This document shows, piece by piece, positions 11,290-21,969 of a stretch of DNA of 64,000 nucleotides (position 1 is its first letter; each line of letters opens with the position of its first letter). The stretch spans positions 110,620,696 to 110,684,695 of the forward strand of contig NC_135720.1 of assembly GCF_964656455.1 (NCBI RefSeq), in the 5' to 3' direction. The notes under the pieces were generated by a model. That model had not been told where the DNA came from. It was given only the letters and a program-made list of their open reading frames with translations, and ran no database searches. Origin of the DNA: Halichoerus grypus (taxonomy: Eukaryota > Chordata > Mammalia > Carnivora > Phocidae). A program made the position numbers and the translations under genes.

Positions 11290-11650
11290 ATTTCCCCCCC
11301 TCTTGCCTGAAGGTTTTCTTTTCTCTTTTTCTTTAAGTATTTCTTCTAATGCAGATATGTGGGTGACAGACTCTTCGTTTTTGTTTTCATGGAAATGTGT
11401 TCTCACTTTTATTTTTGAAGGATATTTTCCCTGTGTTTGAATTATAATCTGACAACTGTTTTCTTACAGACTTTCTAAAGATGCCATCCCATTGCCTTCT
11501 GAATTTCATTATTTCTGTTGGTCTTCGTGTTGCTTCTTTTAATGAAATGTGTCCTTTTCCCTGAATACTTTCATTTTTAGTTTTACTGCAGTTGTCACCC
11601 AATCTCTGTGCTGCACAGAATCAGTTTTACTATGATAAGCACTCTTGTGG
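11290..11650 (-). mobile_element. L1: Old L1M fragment, part B of an interrupted copy
   Basis: Antisense L1M text is visible: 'tatttcttctaatgcagata', 'tttttgaaggatattttccc', 'gatgccatcccattgccttc', then 'atgaaatgtgtccttttccc'. It is the reverse complement of the family segment that lies in sense at 11930-12140, so the two form a diverged inverted pair. Confidence 0.7.
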
Positions 11651-11659
11651 TGTCTCTGT

Positions 11660-12140
11660 ATTCAACGTTCTCATGATAGAGCTAAATAGAAATTACACAA
11701 ATTGGAATACAATTGAAAACAAAGCACGAGAAATAAAGAACAGAGTATCCAAGGGCAGTTGAATAAATAGTCTATGTGTAATTCTAATACTAGAAGAATA
11801 AGAGAAAATGAGGCAAAGATATTTGAAAAAATCACAGCTGAAAATTTTCCAAAATGACTAACACCAAATCCCAGTACAAGAAGCTCTGAAAATATGAAGA
11901 TAATCCACCACCACCACCACCACCACACACCCTAGGCATACACTATTCAAGGTGCTGAAAACCTAGAATAAAGAAAAAATCTTGAAGACAGTTAAAGGGA
12001 AAAAGACCTGCTGAAGAGTGAGATAAGAATTACAGCAGACCTTCACATCTGAAACTTTGAAAGCCAGGAGAAAACAGAGCAAACAAAAGTGCTGAAAAGA
12101 GAAAACAAATGGTCAACCCAGAATTTTATACCCACAGAAA
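11660..12140 (+). mobile_element. L1: Old L1M fragment, sense orientation, part A
   Basis: The sense order 'gctgaaaattttccaaaatg', 'acaagaagctctgaa', 'ggtgctgaaaacctagaata', 'aattacagcagacc', 'gaaagccaggagaaaac' and 'caacccagaattttataccc' is that of the old L1M non-ORF2 portion. A CCA triplet run (11905-11926) has expanded inside it. The copy breaks at about 12140 and resumes at about 13460. Confidence 0.72.
11905..11926. repeat. (CCA)n microsatellite
   Basis: Seven near-perfect CCA triplets followed by 'cacacacc' lie inside the old L1M. On the reverse strand the run would encode poly-Trp (TGG), which is the origin of a tryptophan-rich frame there (11671-11928). That frame is not a gene. Confidence 0.9.
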
Positions 12141-12169
12141 AAAACATTTTGGCCTCCCCCACCCCAACT

Positions 12170-12775
12170 TTATAAATAAAAGCTATAATGAATGTCCTTC
12201 TACCAAAATCTTTATAAAAATCTGATTATTTTTTCACAATATTACTTAGAAGGAATTACTAGGTAAACAGCTATATTTTTTAGTGATTTTGAAAACCATC
12301 CCTTCTTAGAATGTTATACTCTCAAGGGTGATAGAGAAGTACAAATTCTTATAAATACTACATGATTGCAAAATCAAACCTACCAATTCAATAGTGATTA
12401 ATGTTACCTAACTTCTTTTAGTATTAGGGATATTGAATTTTTTTTCTTAAATTATGCAAATTGCATGTTTTTTAAGTTTCATATTTATATTCCTACCCAG
12501 GTTTTCTGTTGAACTTTTGTCTTATTTTAATTAGAGAGAGCTTATTATACATTAAGAAGAGTAAACCTTTGCCATATGTGTCGCTAATACTTCCAATTTG
12601 ACATTTACTCTTCAAATATTTTTATGGTAGGAGTTTCTCTTCAAGCATTCACAAAAGTTTATGTTGTCAAATTCTTCAGTCTTTTTATTAGTTTCTTTTT
12701 TTGGTAATGAATTTAGAACAGTTTTTCTCATGGAAGGTTAGAAAACCAGTTCCTTACATTTTCCTCTACCTTTTA
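12170..12775 (-). mobile_element. L1: L1ME ORF2 antisense fragment
   Basis: Recognisable antisense L1ME text includes 'tctttataaaaatctgatta', 'acttagaaggaattactagg', 'gcttattatacattaagaag', 'cctttgccatatgtg' and 'aagtttatgttgtcaaattc'. It is old and diverged, and it lies in the gap that interrupts the sense L1M copy. Confidence 0.6.
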
Positions 12776-13455
12776 AAAAAATGAGGTATAAACTGACATG
12801 CAACATTATATTAGTTCCAGTTGTACAACATAAAGAATATGTGTATATATTGTAAAAAGCTCACCATAGTAAGTCTAGTTAACATGTCACCATACATAGT
12901 TATAGAAAAATTATTTCCTTGTGATGAGGACTTCTAAGACCTACTCTCTTATCAACTTTCAAATATGCAATACAGTGTTAACTATTGTCATCATGCTATA
13001 CATTATATCCCCATAACTTACTTATAACTGGAGTTTGCACCTTTTTTGACCTTGTTCACTCGTTTCATTTAACCCTCACCCCAGCCTCTGACAACCACCA
13101 ATCTGGTTTCTTCATCTATCACCTTGTCTTATTTGTTTGTTTTTAACACTCTCAATTTAAGTAAGATCATATGATATTTGACTTTATCTGACTTATTTCA
13201 CTTAGCAATAATACCCTCAAGGTCCAACCATATTGTTGCAAATGGAGACATTCATTCTTTTCTCGGGCTGAATAATATCCCATTGTGTATAATATTCCAC
13301 TCTATATACATATAAACCACATTTTCTTCATCTACTGATGAACACTTAGGTTGTTTCCTTATCTTGGATATTATAAATAATGCTGCAATAAACATGGGGG
13401 TGCAGATATCTTATATGTAAAATATATTTTTAAAATATGTGTAATTTAAAATATT
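12776..13455 (-). mobile_element. L1: L1M 3' UTR and ORF2 end, antisense
   Basis: The order 'taaactgacatgcaacatta', 'gttccagttgtacaacataa', 'tcaccatacatagttataga', 'atcatgctatacattatatc', 'tctgacaaccaccaatctgg', 'aataatatcccattgtgtat' and 'aataatgctgcaataaacat' is the reverse of a classical L1MA/L1MB 3' end. It ends near 13455, where the sense L1M resumes. Confidence 0.85.
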
Positions 13456-13459
13456 TAAA

Positions 13460-13760
13460 TATATTTTAAAATTTAAGAATGAACAAAGACCTTCTCACAT
13501 ATATACACACACAAAATGTTAAAGACTTATTGTCAGTAGACCTATATGACAAGAAATATTAAAGCAAGCTCTGAAGGCAGAAAGAAGTTGATACCAGCTA
13601 GAAACGTGAATCTACACAAAGGAATGAACACTAAATACAGAATTTAAGGTAAATACAAACTTAATGTTTTCCTTATTTGCATTTGTTCTAATAGGTGACT
13701 GCTTAAAGCAAAAACAGTAGCAAAGTATTATGTGTTTACAGCCTATGTACAAGTAAAAGA
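13460..13760 (+). mobile_element. L1: Old L1M fragment, sense orientation, part B
   Basis: 'gtcagtagacctatatgaca', 'agaaatattaaagcaagctc', 'gaaggcagaaagaagttgat' and 'ctacacaaaggaatgaacac' continue the L1M segment broken at 12140. The break and resumption show that the L1 sequences at 12170-13455 inserted later or were joined in by rearrangement. Confidence 0.75.
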
Positions 13761-13764
13761 TACA

Positions 13765-13955
13765 ATTCATCCTCCTATCGGAAATGTGTAAGGATTCTTG
13801 TCAGCTGTATATCCTCGCCAACACTTATTACTTTCTTTGTACTTCCTTGGTGATTAGAAGTTATGTTTCATATGTTTATTGACCAGTTGAATATCCCCTT
13901 TTGTAAAGTGTCCAGCGTTTGCCTATTTACCTAAAAGGCTGTATTTTTTATGGGG
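13765..13955 (-). mobile_element. L1: L1ME antisense fragment
   Basis: 'tatatcctcgccaacactta', 'ttgaccagttgaatatcccc' and 'cttttgtaaagtgtc' resemble antisense L1ME ORF2 text ('cctcaccaacact', 'gtttattggcc'). It is cut by the SINEC that follows. Confidence 0.5.
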
Positions 13956-13957
13956 GG

Positions 13958-14143
13958 GGTTAGATTTTATTTGAGAGAGAGAGAGAGAGCACACGTGCAT
14001 GCATGCAGGAGCTGCAGAAGGGGCTGAGGGATAAGCAGACTGGACTGAGCACAGAGCCCAACGTGGGGTTCAATCCCAGGACCCCAAGATCATGACCTGA
14101 GCCAAAGTCAGATGCTTAACCGAATGACCAACTCAGGCACCCC
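13958..14143 (-). mobile_element. SINEC: SINEC (type 3), reverse strand
   Basis: It runs from 'tagattttatttgagagaga' through 'ggggttcaatcccaggaccc' to 'actcaggcacccc'. The A-box end is mutated ('gaccaactcaggcacc' for 'gagccacccaggcacc'). A G run (13952-13959) precedes it. No clean TSD is seen. Confidence 0.88.
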
Positions 14144-14581
14144 AAGTAATAAGTAGGTATTCTTTATGTAAACAAGATATGAGTCCTTACTTTAGTCACT
14201 GCTGGAGAGATTACAACCAAACAACCAATGATAACCATAGTGCTGTGCCGTTTCAGAGGTATTAGAGCCAAATGAATACTTTAAGAATAAGGTAAGAAAT
14301 CACAAGGAAGACATTTTATTACAGTCACGTATTTAAAGTGTTTTACTTGTTGATATTTAGTAACAAAGAAACTGGTTAAAGTAGAAGTAAAAGCAAAAGG
14401 TAAAGTCAGAAGTCCTACCCTTCCTGAGACCCAGAGGCTGAAAATCTGTACAGTTTATAGGATTGTCAGGCTGGAAAACCTTAGGTCAGGAGTCAGAAAG
14501 AGGGCCACCCACCTGCAATAGTTTGTGGATTTACCTTGATGGAAACATTACAAAAAATAGTTTTAAAAACTGTTCTGTTTA

Positions 14582-14776
14582 GGGGCACCTGGGTGGCTCA
14601 GTCAGTTAAGCATCCAACTCTTGGTTTCGGCTCAGGTCATGATCTCAGGGTCGTGAGACTGATCCCTGCATCAGGCTCCACACTCAGTGGGGAGTCTGCT
14701 TGAGATTCTCTCCCTCTCTCTCTCTTCCCCTCTCTCCATTTGCACTCTCTCTCTCAAATAATTAAAAAAAAAAAAA
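14582..14776 (+). mobile_element. SINEC: SINEC (type 3)
   Basis: It starts 'ggggcacctgggtggctcag', has 'ccaactcttggtttcgg' and 'gatctcagggtcgtgagact', then a long CT-rich stretch, and ends in poly-A at about 14776. The imperfect TSD is 'ctgttctgttta' before and 'ctgtactattta' after. Confidence 0.92.
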
Positions 14777-16705
14777 CCACCTGTACTATTTAAAGAAGAT
14801 GAGTAAAAAGGCCTAATAGAACCTTAATGGCTTCTTCTATAAACCCTCATTTTCTCAAGGAAGGAATTCAGATAAAACTGAAACGGCTGGGCAGGCCCAA
14901 GATGGAAGATCTGGATCCTACTAACTTCCCAGTTCCTCTACTGGCTATTAAGTAAGGGTTCATCAAGATGGTCAAGAGAAACAGATACATCTGTGATGAG
15001 AGTCAAGGTCAACTTCACTGAAAACACACCTAATCAGAGGTCATTAAAACAATTCCTTACTAGCAGAAAACAGAAGCTTGATTTAGCGTGGGCTATTCTG
15101 CTCCATCCTTTCTTCATAGAGAAAAGAAAAAGACAAGTCACCTAGTTATGTTGTATAATAGAATTCTGCATGGAATACATGAAGTCTATCCATGATAAAC
15201 CAAAAAGTCAGGCCAAGATCCCACAGCACCACTCCAAGGCAAGGTAAAAAGCTACAACTTGGAATCTACTCACCAGTACATTAACTTTGACCTTATTTTT
15301 ATTTTGTTGCCATACTGTTGAGAGGTAAGTAGATTCTTTACTACCATAGTACCTTAGGTGAGACAACCTTTACTTGCAATGGGACATCACCTTCTAAACT
15401 TAAACAGATCTGCAGTTGTCTGAAGAAATTGATTTGGAAAAAGAACATCTTGACCAGACAATAAATACAAGCATGGTATATAGACTACTGTACATTCAAA
15501 TTGTAGTTTATTAAGGCTACCCAGAGATGAAGTTTTGTCTTTTTTTTAAAGATAAAGTAAAAGAAAAGTTGTTTTTTTTTTTTTTTTAATTCTAAGTACA
15601 GAAAATCTGGTATAATATTTACCTAAAACTCTCTTAATATACCACACAGACATTTAGGTCCTACAAACCCTACCCAAAATTTATAATGGAGGCTACAGAC
15701 CTACGTTTTCTTATTCACACACATTGTTATCTGGCAAAAGTATGCTATATTACTTGTTGATATTTACTAAGAGGCACAAACTACAGAACAGAGAAAAGGA
15801 AAGAAAGATTCAGCCTGTTCTTGGGCTTAATGGTATTTCTGGGATATTGGATAAAAGGAGGCTTTTACAGACCTCTACAAAATAAGGACCTAAGAAAATC
15901 TCCAAACACTCTGATAGCAAATGTACCCTTCTAAATGGTGTGACAACTTGGGGAGAGCAAACCATGCCCTGGGGAATGTTCCTTAACCACTTTTAAGCCT
16001 GAAAAGCAGTGTCTTCCCAGTCCCTGCCAGAAGAGGCCTGCATGAATTACAGAGAAAACACAAGCAAGGCTCCACTGGCCAGCACAGCACTGATGGTATC
16101 AGCTGTGCTCCTATCTGGCCTGTGGCTGAGGTCTGGGCTCCCGGAGATGTTCTGCTGAGTCAGTCTCCTACTCACCCCACCACACCTTCCACCTTCCTAA
16201 GATATCCAGATTGGTTTCAAAGCCTCTGCTGAGAACATCAGCCTTTTGTACAAATATTAATATTTTATATCTACCAAGGCAGCCAGCCGTGAAGAACAGT
16301 TTTTCCTCAAAATTTTGCTTTGATTCCTTGCTACTCTCTCCGAGCTACTGAAAGCTAGATAAGTTACACACACACACACACCGCTGGGTTTTTCAAGCCT
16401 TAGTACATTCATTAATATTTTATAGACTTAATTCCAAGGCAGCTAAACAATATATTCTATTAAAAATGCTCTATTAAAAAAAAGAGGTACCTTTAGAAGG
16501 GCAAGCTGCTGCCTAAAATATACTTATAAAAGGAAAAGTTAACCTTGAAAAAAGGTATCTCCATATGCTATTCAAAGCTCCTTGGTTCTTTTGAGAAGAA
16601 CCTTAAAGATTCCATGAAAATTCAGCATGGGGTTACTGAATAAGGACTGAGTGAGCACCGACTATTTGTAAACAATGAAGTATTTTAAAGGCTTGCTGAA
16701 TTTAT
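14777..16705. other. Repeat-poor stretch, no gene seen
   Basis: No transposon or exon is recognised. There is a T tract at about 15571-15587 and an (AC)8 run at 16366-16381. Positions about 15930-16240 are richer in G and C than the surroundings, but no open frame or splice pattern convinces me. Confidence 0.5.
16366..16381. repeat. (AC)8 microsatellite
   Basis: Eight uninterrupted AC dinucleotides in otherwise unique sequence. Confidence 0.9.
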
Positions 16706-16717
16706 ATTCAGGAGAAA

Positions 16718-16722
<5 letters not shown>

Positions 16723-16754
<32 letters not shown>

Positions 16755-16938
16755 TTTTATTTATTTATTTGACAGAGAGAGACACAGCGAGAGAGAGAGC
16801 ACAAGTAGGGGGAGTGGGAGAGGGAGAAGCAGGCTTCCCGCCGAGCAGGGAGCCCGATGCGGGGCTCGATCCCAGGACCCTGGGATCATGACCTGAGCTG
16901 AGGGCAGACGCTTAACGACTGAGCCACCCAGGCGCCCC
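16723..16938 (-). mobile_element. SINEC: SINEC (type 1), reverse strand, well preserved
   Basis: A long T tract (about 27 T) is followed by 'aaagattttatttatttatt', 'gggctcgatcccaggaccct' and 'gagccacccaggcgcccc'. The TSD is 'tcaggagaaatactt' (about 16709-16723) repeated exactly at 16939-16953. The intact T tract and exact TSD indicate a recent insertion. Confidence 0.97.
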
Positions 16939-17064
16939 TCAGGAGAAATACTTTAAAGGCAGGAGGTAAAAGGCCATGGAAGAAAATCACTATAATCTAC
17001 TCTCTTAACTATCCCTTATTTTGAGAAATTAACAAATGTTTGTATCCACATAACACCATTTTGC

Positions 17065-17266
17065 AGGACGCCTGGGTGGCTCAGTCGTTAAGTGTCTGCC
17101 TTCGGCTCAGGTCGTGATCCCGGGGTCCTGCGATCAAGCCCCATGTTGGGCTCCCTGCTCGATAGGAGGCCTGCTTCTCCCTCTCCCACTCCCCCTGCTG
17201 CTTGTGTTCCCTCTCTTGCTGTCTCTGTCAAATAAATAAATAAAATCTTAAAAAAAAAAAACAAAA
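17065..17266 (+). mobile_element. SINEC: SINEC (type 1), well preserved
   Basis: The head 'aggacgcctgggtggctcag' has one change from the usual 'ggggcgcc'. The body ('tcccggggtcctgcgatcaa', 'cactccccctgctgcttg') has a three-base duplication, 'ctgctgctt'. The TSD 'aacaccattttgc' (17052-17064) recurs exactly from 17267. Confidence 0.97.
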
Positions 17267-17726
17267 AACACCATTTTGCTTGTGCTCACTATTCATTATC
17301 CATCACTAGAGCCCATGTCCTTAGAGCCCTGAAGGCTCTTGAAGGTCTCCCTTCCTGGACTGGGTACTAAGGGAAATATGTATGAAATGGGATAGGAATT
17401 CCCTTAGTTCCAAAGGTAGGAAGTTAGTAACACCACTCCTTATTTAATAAACATTAATCAATACAAAAACTTGGACCTGGAATTTCATCCAGAAGAGAGA
17501 AAACTAGCTAATGTGTAGGAAAAACAAACAAATTTGCTTTCCAAATACAGCACCTATACCTTGAAAGCAATGTCTCATTTTATACTACACACACACACAT
17601 ATAAATAATCAGGTTATTTTATTAAATTATAAAAAGCCATAATAGCTACCACACATGGTAGAGAGAAGATGTCCACTGTCAGATTTTAAAAGCATTTTAA
17701 GCTCATCTAAAGAGATGCTACAATAA

Positions 17727-17930
17727 GGCGCCTGGGTGGCTCAGTCGTTAAGCGTCTGCCTTCGGCTCAGGTCATGATCCCAGGGTCCTGGGATCGAGTC
17801 CCACATTGGGCTCCCTGCTCGGCAGGAAGCCCGCTTCTCCCTCTCCCACTCCCCCTGCTTGTGTTCCTGCTCTCGCTGTCTCTCTTTGTCAAATAAATAA
17901 ATAAAATCTTTAAAAAAAAAAAAAAGAGAG
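17727..17930 (+). mobile_element. SINEC: SINEC (type 1), very well preserved
   Basis: It reads 'ggcgcctgggtggctcagtc', 'gttaagcgtctgccttcggc', 'cagggtcctgggatcgagtc' and ends in about 14 A. The TSD 'agagatgctacaataa' (17711-17726) recurs at 17931-17946 with only a local GA stutter before it. Both A-box and B-box regions look intact, so this may be among the youngest copies in the window. Confidence 0.98.
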
Positions 17931-18309
17931 AGAGATGCTACAATAATACAAATAATAAATGCTTACACAATCCAAAATGTGGTACAGAACTTCATGGCTG
18001 AGCAAGCATACTCTGAGTCCTTATATTGTTATGAAGCATTTCCTAATGCCATCTGTGGGTAACAAAGCCCTGATCACAGTGCTAAAACAGGGTGCAAAAG
18101 AAGCTATTCTAGGATTTGGGACTGGAGAAGTAGGATTCATAAAGAAAAGTTATAAAAACAATGTATCAAGTATAAAATGATCCAGTATAAATTGGATATA
18201 TGAATGTTTAGGGGAAGAAATTTCCTTAAGAACAGGATTTTGAAGTGGGGATCTGGAAAAGGGGCTGACAATAACTTATAATTTAAATAATAGGTTGTTT
18301 CTTTTGTAA

Positions 18310-18720
18310 TAGCTATATTGAGATAAAATTCACATACTATACAATATATTAAAGCATACAATTCAATGGCTTAAAGTATATTCACAGACTTGTGCAACCA
18401 TCACAACCAATTTTACAACATTTTCATTGCCCCAAAACGAAACTCTGTACCAATTAGCAGTGACCACCCCCCACCCCCAATTCCCTCCAACCTTCCTAGG
18501 CAACCACCAATCTATTTTCTATTTCTTTAGATTTGCCTATTCCGGATATTTCAGAAAAACAGAATCATACAATATATGGTCTACTGTGACTAACTTCTTT
18601 CATGTACCATAATGTTTTCAAAGTTCATTAACATCATAGCATGAATCAGGACTTCATTCCTTTTTAGGGCTCAATAAATACTCTTCTTTGTAGGGGTGAG
18701 ACGGGCTAAAAGATGAATAA
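18310..18720 (-). mobile_element. L1: L1M (L1MB-type) 3' UTR, antisense
   Basis: The order 'tgagataaaattcacatact', 'aattcaatggcttaaagtat', 'gtgcaaccatcacaacc', 'ggcaaccaccaatctatttt', 'cagaatcatacaatatatgg' and 'agcatgaatcaggacttcat' is that of an old L1M 3' end read backwards. It is interrupted shortly after by a SINEC. Confidence 0.85.
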
Positions 18721-18742
18721 GCTTATTTGTCAGACTCCTCTC

Positions 18743-18943
18743 TTTTTTTGAGAGAGAGAGAGCACATGCATGCACAAGTTGGGGGGGGGAGGGGCAAAGA
18801 GAGAGGGAGAGAGAGAATTTTAAGTAGGCATCCAAGCCCAGCCTGGAGCCCGATGTGGGGCTTGATCTCAAGACCCTGAGAGATCATGACCTGAGCCGAA
18901 ATCAAGAGTCAGATACTTAACTGACTGGTCACCCAGGCACCCC
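18743..18943 (-). mobile_element. SINEC: SINEC (type 3), reverse strand
   Basis: 'ttgagagagagagagcacat', a G8 run, 'gggcttgatctcaagaccct' and 'cacccaggcacccc' define the element. The TSD is 'tgtcagactcctct' at 18728-18741 and 'tgtcagactcttct' from 18944. The head has 'actggtcacccagg' for 'actgagccacccagg'. Confidence 0.94.
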
Positions 18944-19569
18944 TGTCAGACTCTTCTTCTCTTTAAAGGCTAATGTTCTATAGTCATGAATATCACAAAT
19001 CCAGCATAATTAAATATTTCGTAAGAATAAAATAGACAAAAAACAATGTGTTCACAAGAGTGATGCAATGATATTTGCATATATACTTTTAATAATCTGA
19101 CTGTAATATTAATGTTTAAAATTTAAAAAATATTCAGAGAAGTTCTCTCAGTCATTTGATGTGTATGATATGCCCTTTTTTCTTCTTTGACTTGGATATT
19201 TTGCCTACTAAAAAGGGGAAGAAAATAAATCACCACTTCTAATTATGAAGTGAAAGCATCCTAAGTAATGAAAAATGTATTGATATGACCAAAGGAAGAC
19301 CTCTACTTCTCTTAGTAATGTCTACTCCTAAAAGTATGTGACTTATGAATTCTTGGGAGGGAAAAACTTTTTTATTTAAGATGTCATGTTAAATAAACCC
19401 CTGAGTTAGAAAATGAAATTTATTTCTATAGCAAAAGAATGTAATATGTAGGTCTGGTATTAAAATGTACTAAACTCAACTCTGAAATCGGAGAAGAGGA
19501 TCTCTCAGTTCTGTGACATGTGAACAAACACCAGATACATTAAACCAAAGAATAATGAATATTCATGAA

Positions 19570-20060
19570 ATAATATTTTTATGGAGGTGAAACTGACAGA
19601 AAACGAACCATTTTAAAATGAACAATTCAGTAGCATTTAGTACATTATGTTGTTTGACCACCACCTCTATTCAGTTACAAACCATTTTCATCATGTCCTA
19701 TTAAGTTGTTGCTCCCTAATCCCCCTCCCTACTTCCTCCTGGTAACCACCAATCTTGAGTCCTGTCTTTATACAATATGTGATCTCTAATGTCTGGTTTC
19801 TTTCACTTGGCATAAATGTTTTTGAGGTTCATCCACATTGTAGCATGCATCTGTACCTGGCTTCTTTCTATGGCTGAATAATATTTCACTGTATGGATAT
19901 ACCACAGTTTATCCACTTATCCAGTGGTAAGAGAAGTGGGCAGTTTCCACCTTTTGGCTATTGCAAATAGTGCTACCATGAAGATGAATGCACATGTATT
20001 TGTTTGAATACCTGTTTTCAGTTCTCAGGGGTGTATATATCTAGTAGTAGAACTGGTGGG
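19570..20060 (-). mobile_element. L1: L1M (L1MB-type) 3' UTR and ORF2 end, antisense
   Basis: 'aacaattcagtagcatttag', 'ctggtaaccaccaatcttga', 'tttcacttggcataaatgtt', 'attgtagcatgcatctgtac', 'aataatatttcactgtatgg' and 'gctattgcaaatagtgctac' follow the reversed L1M 3' end. It is a second copy of the family seen at 18310-18720, not a continuation, because both copies contain the 'ccaccaatct' block. Confidence 0.85.
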
Positions 20061-20838
20061 CTGAATAAAGGAATACTGAATACAAACAGTGATTTCTACA
20101 ATTGGCCAATATCATAATCTGATTATTTCCTAATCACTTTAAACACTGATAGAAAGTATTAGAGACCAAACTGAATAAGCAAGTAGAAATACCACTTAAA
20201 TTACTTGAAATCTTTTTTTTAAAGCTATTCTTTCCTTGAATCATTTCTGATTTTTCCAGACAAGTAATGACATTTTTCTTGCGGGTGTATGAAACTGCTC
20301 TTACATTTGGATATTTTCCTCTTGCCAAAATGAAATGCTTCCTCCTTGCCTATGCCAAAAAGTCAGATTATATGCAGCTTAGAGACAGCACACTCTGGAT
20401 TCTTCTTCAGAAGAATTAACTTTCGATTCTTCTTTTTAAATACAAAAACTTCCACACTGATATTACTAAAATGTTTCAATTGTTAGCAATAATACCTCAA
20501 TCAGACAAACTAATGTTCAATGAAAAGGGGATTGTCTACCTTAAAATACATTTTATACACACATGTATAGCTCCTTCTCTGGAGAGGTTTTCTGAATACA
20601 AACTATCAGAAAGATGAAATCTTCCTCAATTCAGTGTTTGGCTAGCTCACCTCTGAAAAGCCCCTTCTAGCCTTATAGATTTGTTAGACTATTACCCAAA
20701 CACTTTTTCCCCTAGTAAATTACAAACTGAAAAACTCAAGAAGGGTAATACATTCAAGTAGCAAATTTTATTTTACTTATTTGCAAGGGAGATGCAGATT
20801 CTTTGTCTTTAAAGCTAGCTCCCTCCACATATACCTGC
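20061..20838. other. Unassigned stretch
   Basis: Nothing is recognised here except short homopolymers. The reverse frame at 20134-20328 is short and without protein features. Confidence 0.5.
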
Positions 20839-20839
20839 T

Positions 20840-20955
20840 CCCTAAGTTTACAAGGAAATAAACAAGGCCAACAAAGAGTCATTGAGTTAGTTAGTGGCAG
20901 GACTGTACTAGAATCCTGATCTCCTGAATTCCAGTCTTAGGCTGTTCCAACATAA
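20840..20955 (+). mobile_element. MIR: MIR SINE fragment
   Basis: 'aggccaacaaagagtcattg', 'gttagtggcaggactgtact', 'agaatcctgatctcctgaat' and 'tccagtcttaggctg' follow the MIR core and its 3' flank in sense orientation. Confidence 0.65.
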
Positions 20956-21059
20956 TTTGTATTGTGCCCTGTAAGATCAAAAGAACGATAACCCTTGCCA
21001 AACATTCTGAGTCAGTAAAAATTATACAGTTCACTTACCTGTTCTTAGGTAATTTCTAA

Positions 21060-21325
21060 CCAAATGGCAGAGGGACAGAAAAGCACACTGGCTAAAGGGT
21101 TAAGGGCTCTGACAAATTTAGTCTGAACGTCAGCCTTAATACTTAAGAATGTGTGACCTGACCAAGACACATTAGAATTCTCTGGGCCTATGTCCTCAAA
21201 AAAAAAAAAAAAAAAAAAGGAAAGGGAGGATGTTTTATTGTAAGTATTAAATCAGAGAACTTCATAAACTTAGTATAGTGCCTGGAACACAGCAAACTCT
21301 TTAATAAATGGTTGTTATTGTTATT
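21060..21325 (+). mobile_element. MIR: MIR SINE, near full length, with an expanded A tract
   Basis: MIR text is present from 'ggctaaagggttaagggctc' through 'tctgggcctatgtcctc' to 'agtgcctggaacacagcaaa' and 'taataaatggttgttattg'. A run of about 20 A (21198-21218) has expanded where MIR normally has a short A-rich stretch. A younger SINEC inserted directly at its 3' end. Confidence 0.8.
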
Positions 21326-21340
21326 AAGAGCTGCAAAACA

Positions 21341-21529
21341 GGGGCACCTGGGTGGCTCAGTCGTTAAGCCGTCTGCCTTCGGTTCAGGTCATGGTCCCAG
21401 GGTCCTGGGACTGAGCCCCACATCAGGCTCCCTGTTCAGCGGGGAGCCTGCTTCTCCCTCTCCCACTCCCCCTGCTTGTATTCCTGTGTCTCTGTCAAAT
21501 AAATAAAATAGTTTAAAAAAAAAAAAAAA
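21341..21529 (+). mobile_element. SINEC: SINEC (type 1)
   Basis: It starts 'ggggcacctgggtggctcag', has 'ggtcatggtcccagggtcct' and 'cactccccctgcttgtattc', and ends in a 17-A tail. The TSD 'aagagctgcaaaaca' (21326-21340) is repeated exactly at 21530-21544. Frames through it on both strands are not genes. Confidence 0.97.
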
Positions 21530-21767
21530 AAGAGCTGCAAAACAAAGAGCTAACCTATTCCTGTTACCGAGATTAGGTAGAAATAACTCCATTTATAAAT
21601 ACCATCTCCAGGAAGATGCAGAAACAGCACCAAACAACATGGCACTGTAATGACTGCTGATAAAATAAAAGGCATTTCTTTCTTTCTCTTTTCAAACCTT
21701 CTTGCCTACTTTGAACAAAGGGAAAAACATAGTAGATGCTGATTTTAGAAAAGCAGGCTATGGTTTA

Positions 21768-21930
21768 TAGCAGAGCTTCTCAAAGGTTAATGTACACTCA
21801 AATAACTTGGAGGTCTTTGTTAAAAGGCAGATTCTGATTTAGTGTTTGGTAGGTCCAGGGCAGGGCCTGAGATCCAGGTGATGAGGAAGCTGCTAGTTTG
21901 GAGATCATATTTTGAATACCAAGGGTTTAC
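21768..21930 (+). mobile_element. MER5A: MER5A-like hAT DNA transposon
   Basis: 'gcagagcttctcaaaggtta', 'aacttggaggtctttgttaa', 'gcagattctgatttagtg' and 'ccaggtgatgagga' follow the MER5A consensus (start 'cagtggttctcaaag'; 'aaatgcagattctgattcag'). It is diverged and non-autonomous, with no transposase. Confidence 0.75.
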
Positions 21931-21944
21931 AGGATACCACATTC

Positions 21945-21968
21945 AAACAACAACAACAACAACAACAA
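21945..21968. repeat. (CAA)n microsatellite
   Basis: About seven CAA units end in 'aaaaa', directly after the MER5A copy. Confidence 0.9.
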
Positions 21969-21969
21969 A

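Larger units (their letters stand above)
9830..11290 (-). mobile_element. L1: Carnivore-age LINE-1, ORF2 segment lacking both ends
   Basis: In antisense, the sequence is well preserved LINE-1 ORF2: 'actggtgtgaggtggtatct', 'gctgtgcaaaagctttttat', 'tctgggctctctattctgtt', 'tcatatcatctgcaaagagt'. It stops at about 11290 inside the reverse transcriptase domain. At the other end it stops at about 9830 inside the ORF2 end, with no 3' UTR and no poly-A. It is flanked on both sides by an older L1M of the same orientation. It is the best preserved coding relic in the window. Confidence 0.92.

Noticed and set aside
11671..11928. Reverse frame starting with a run of tryptophans
   Set aside because: The tryptophans come from a CCA microsatellite inside an old L1M.
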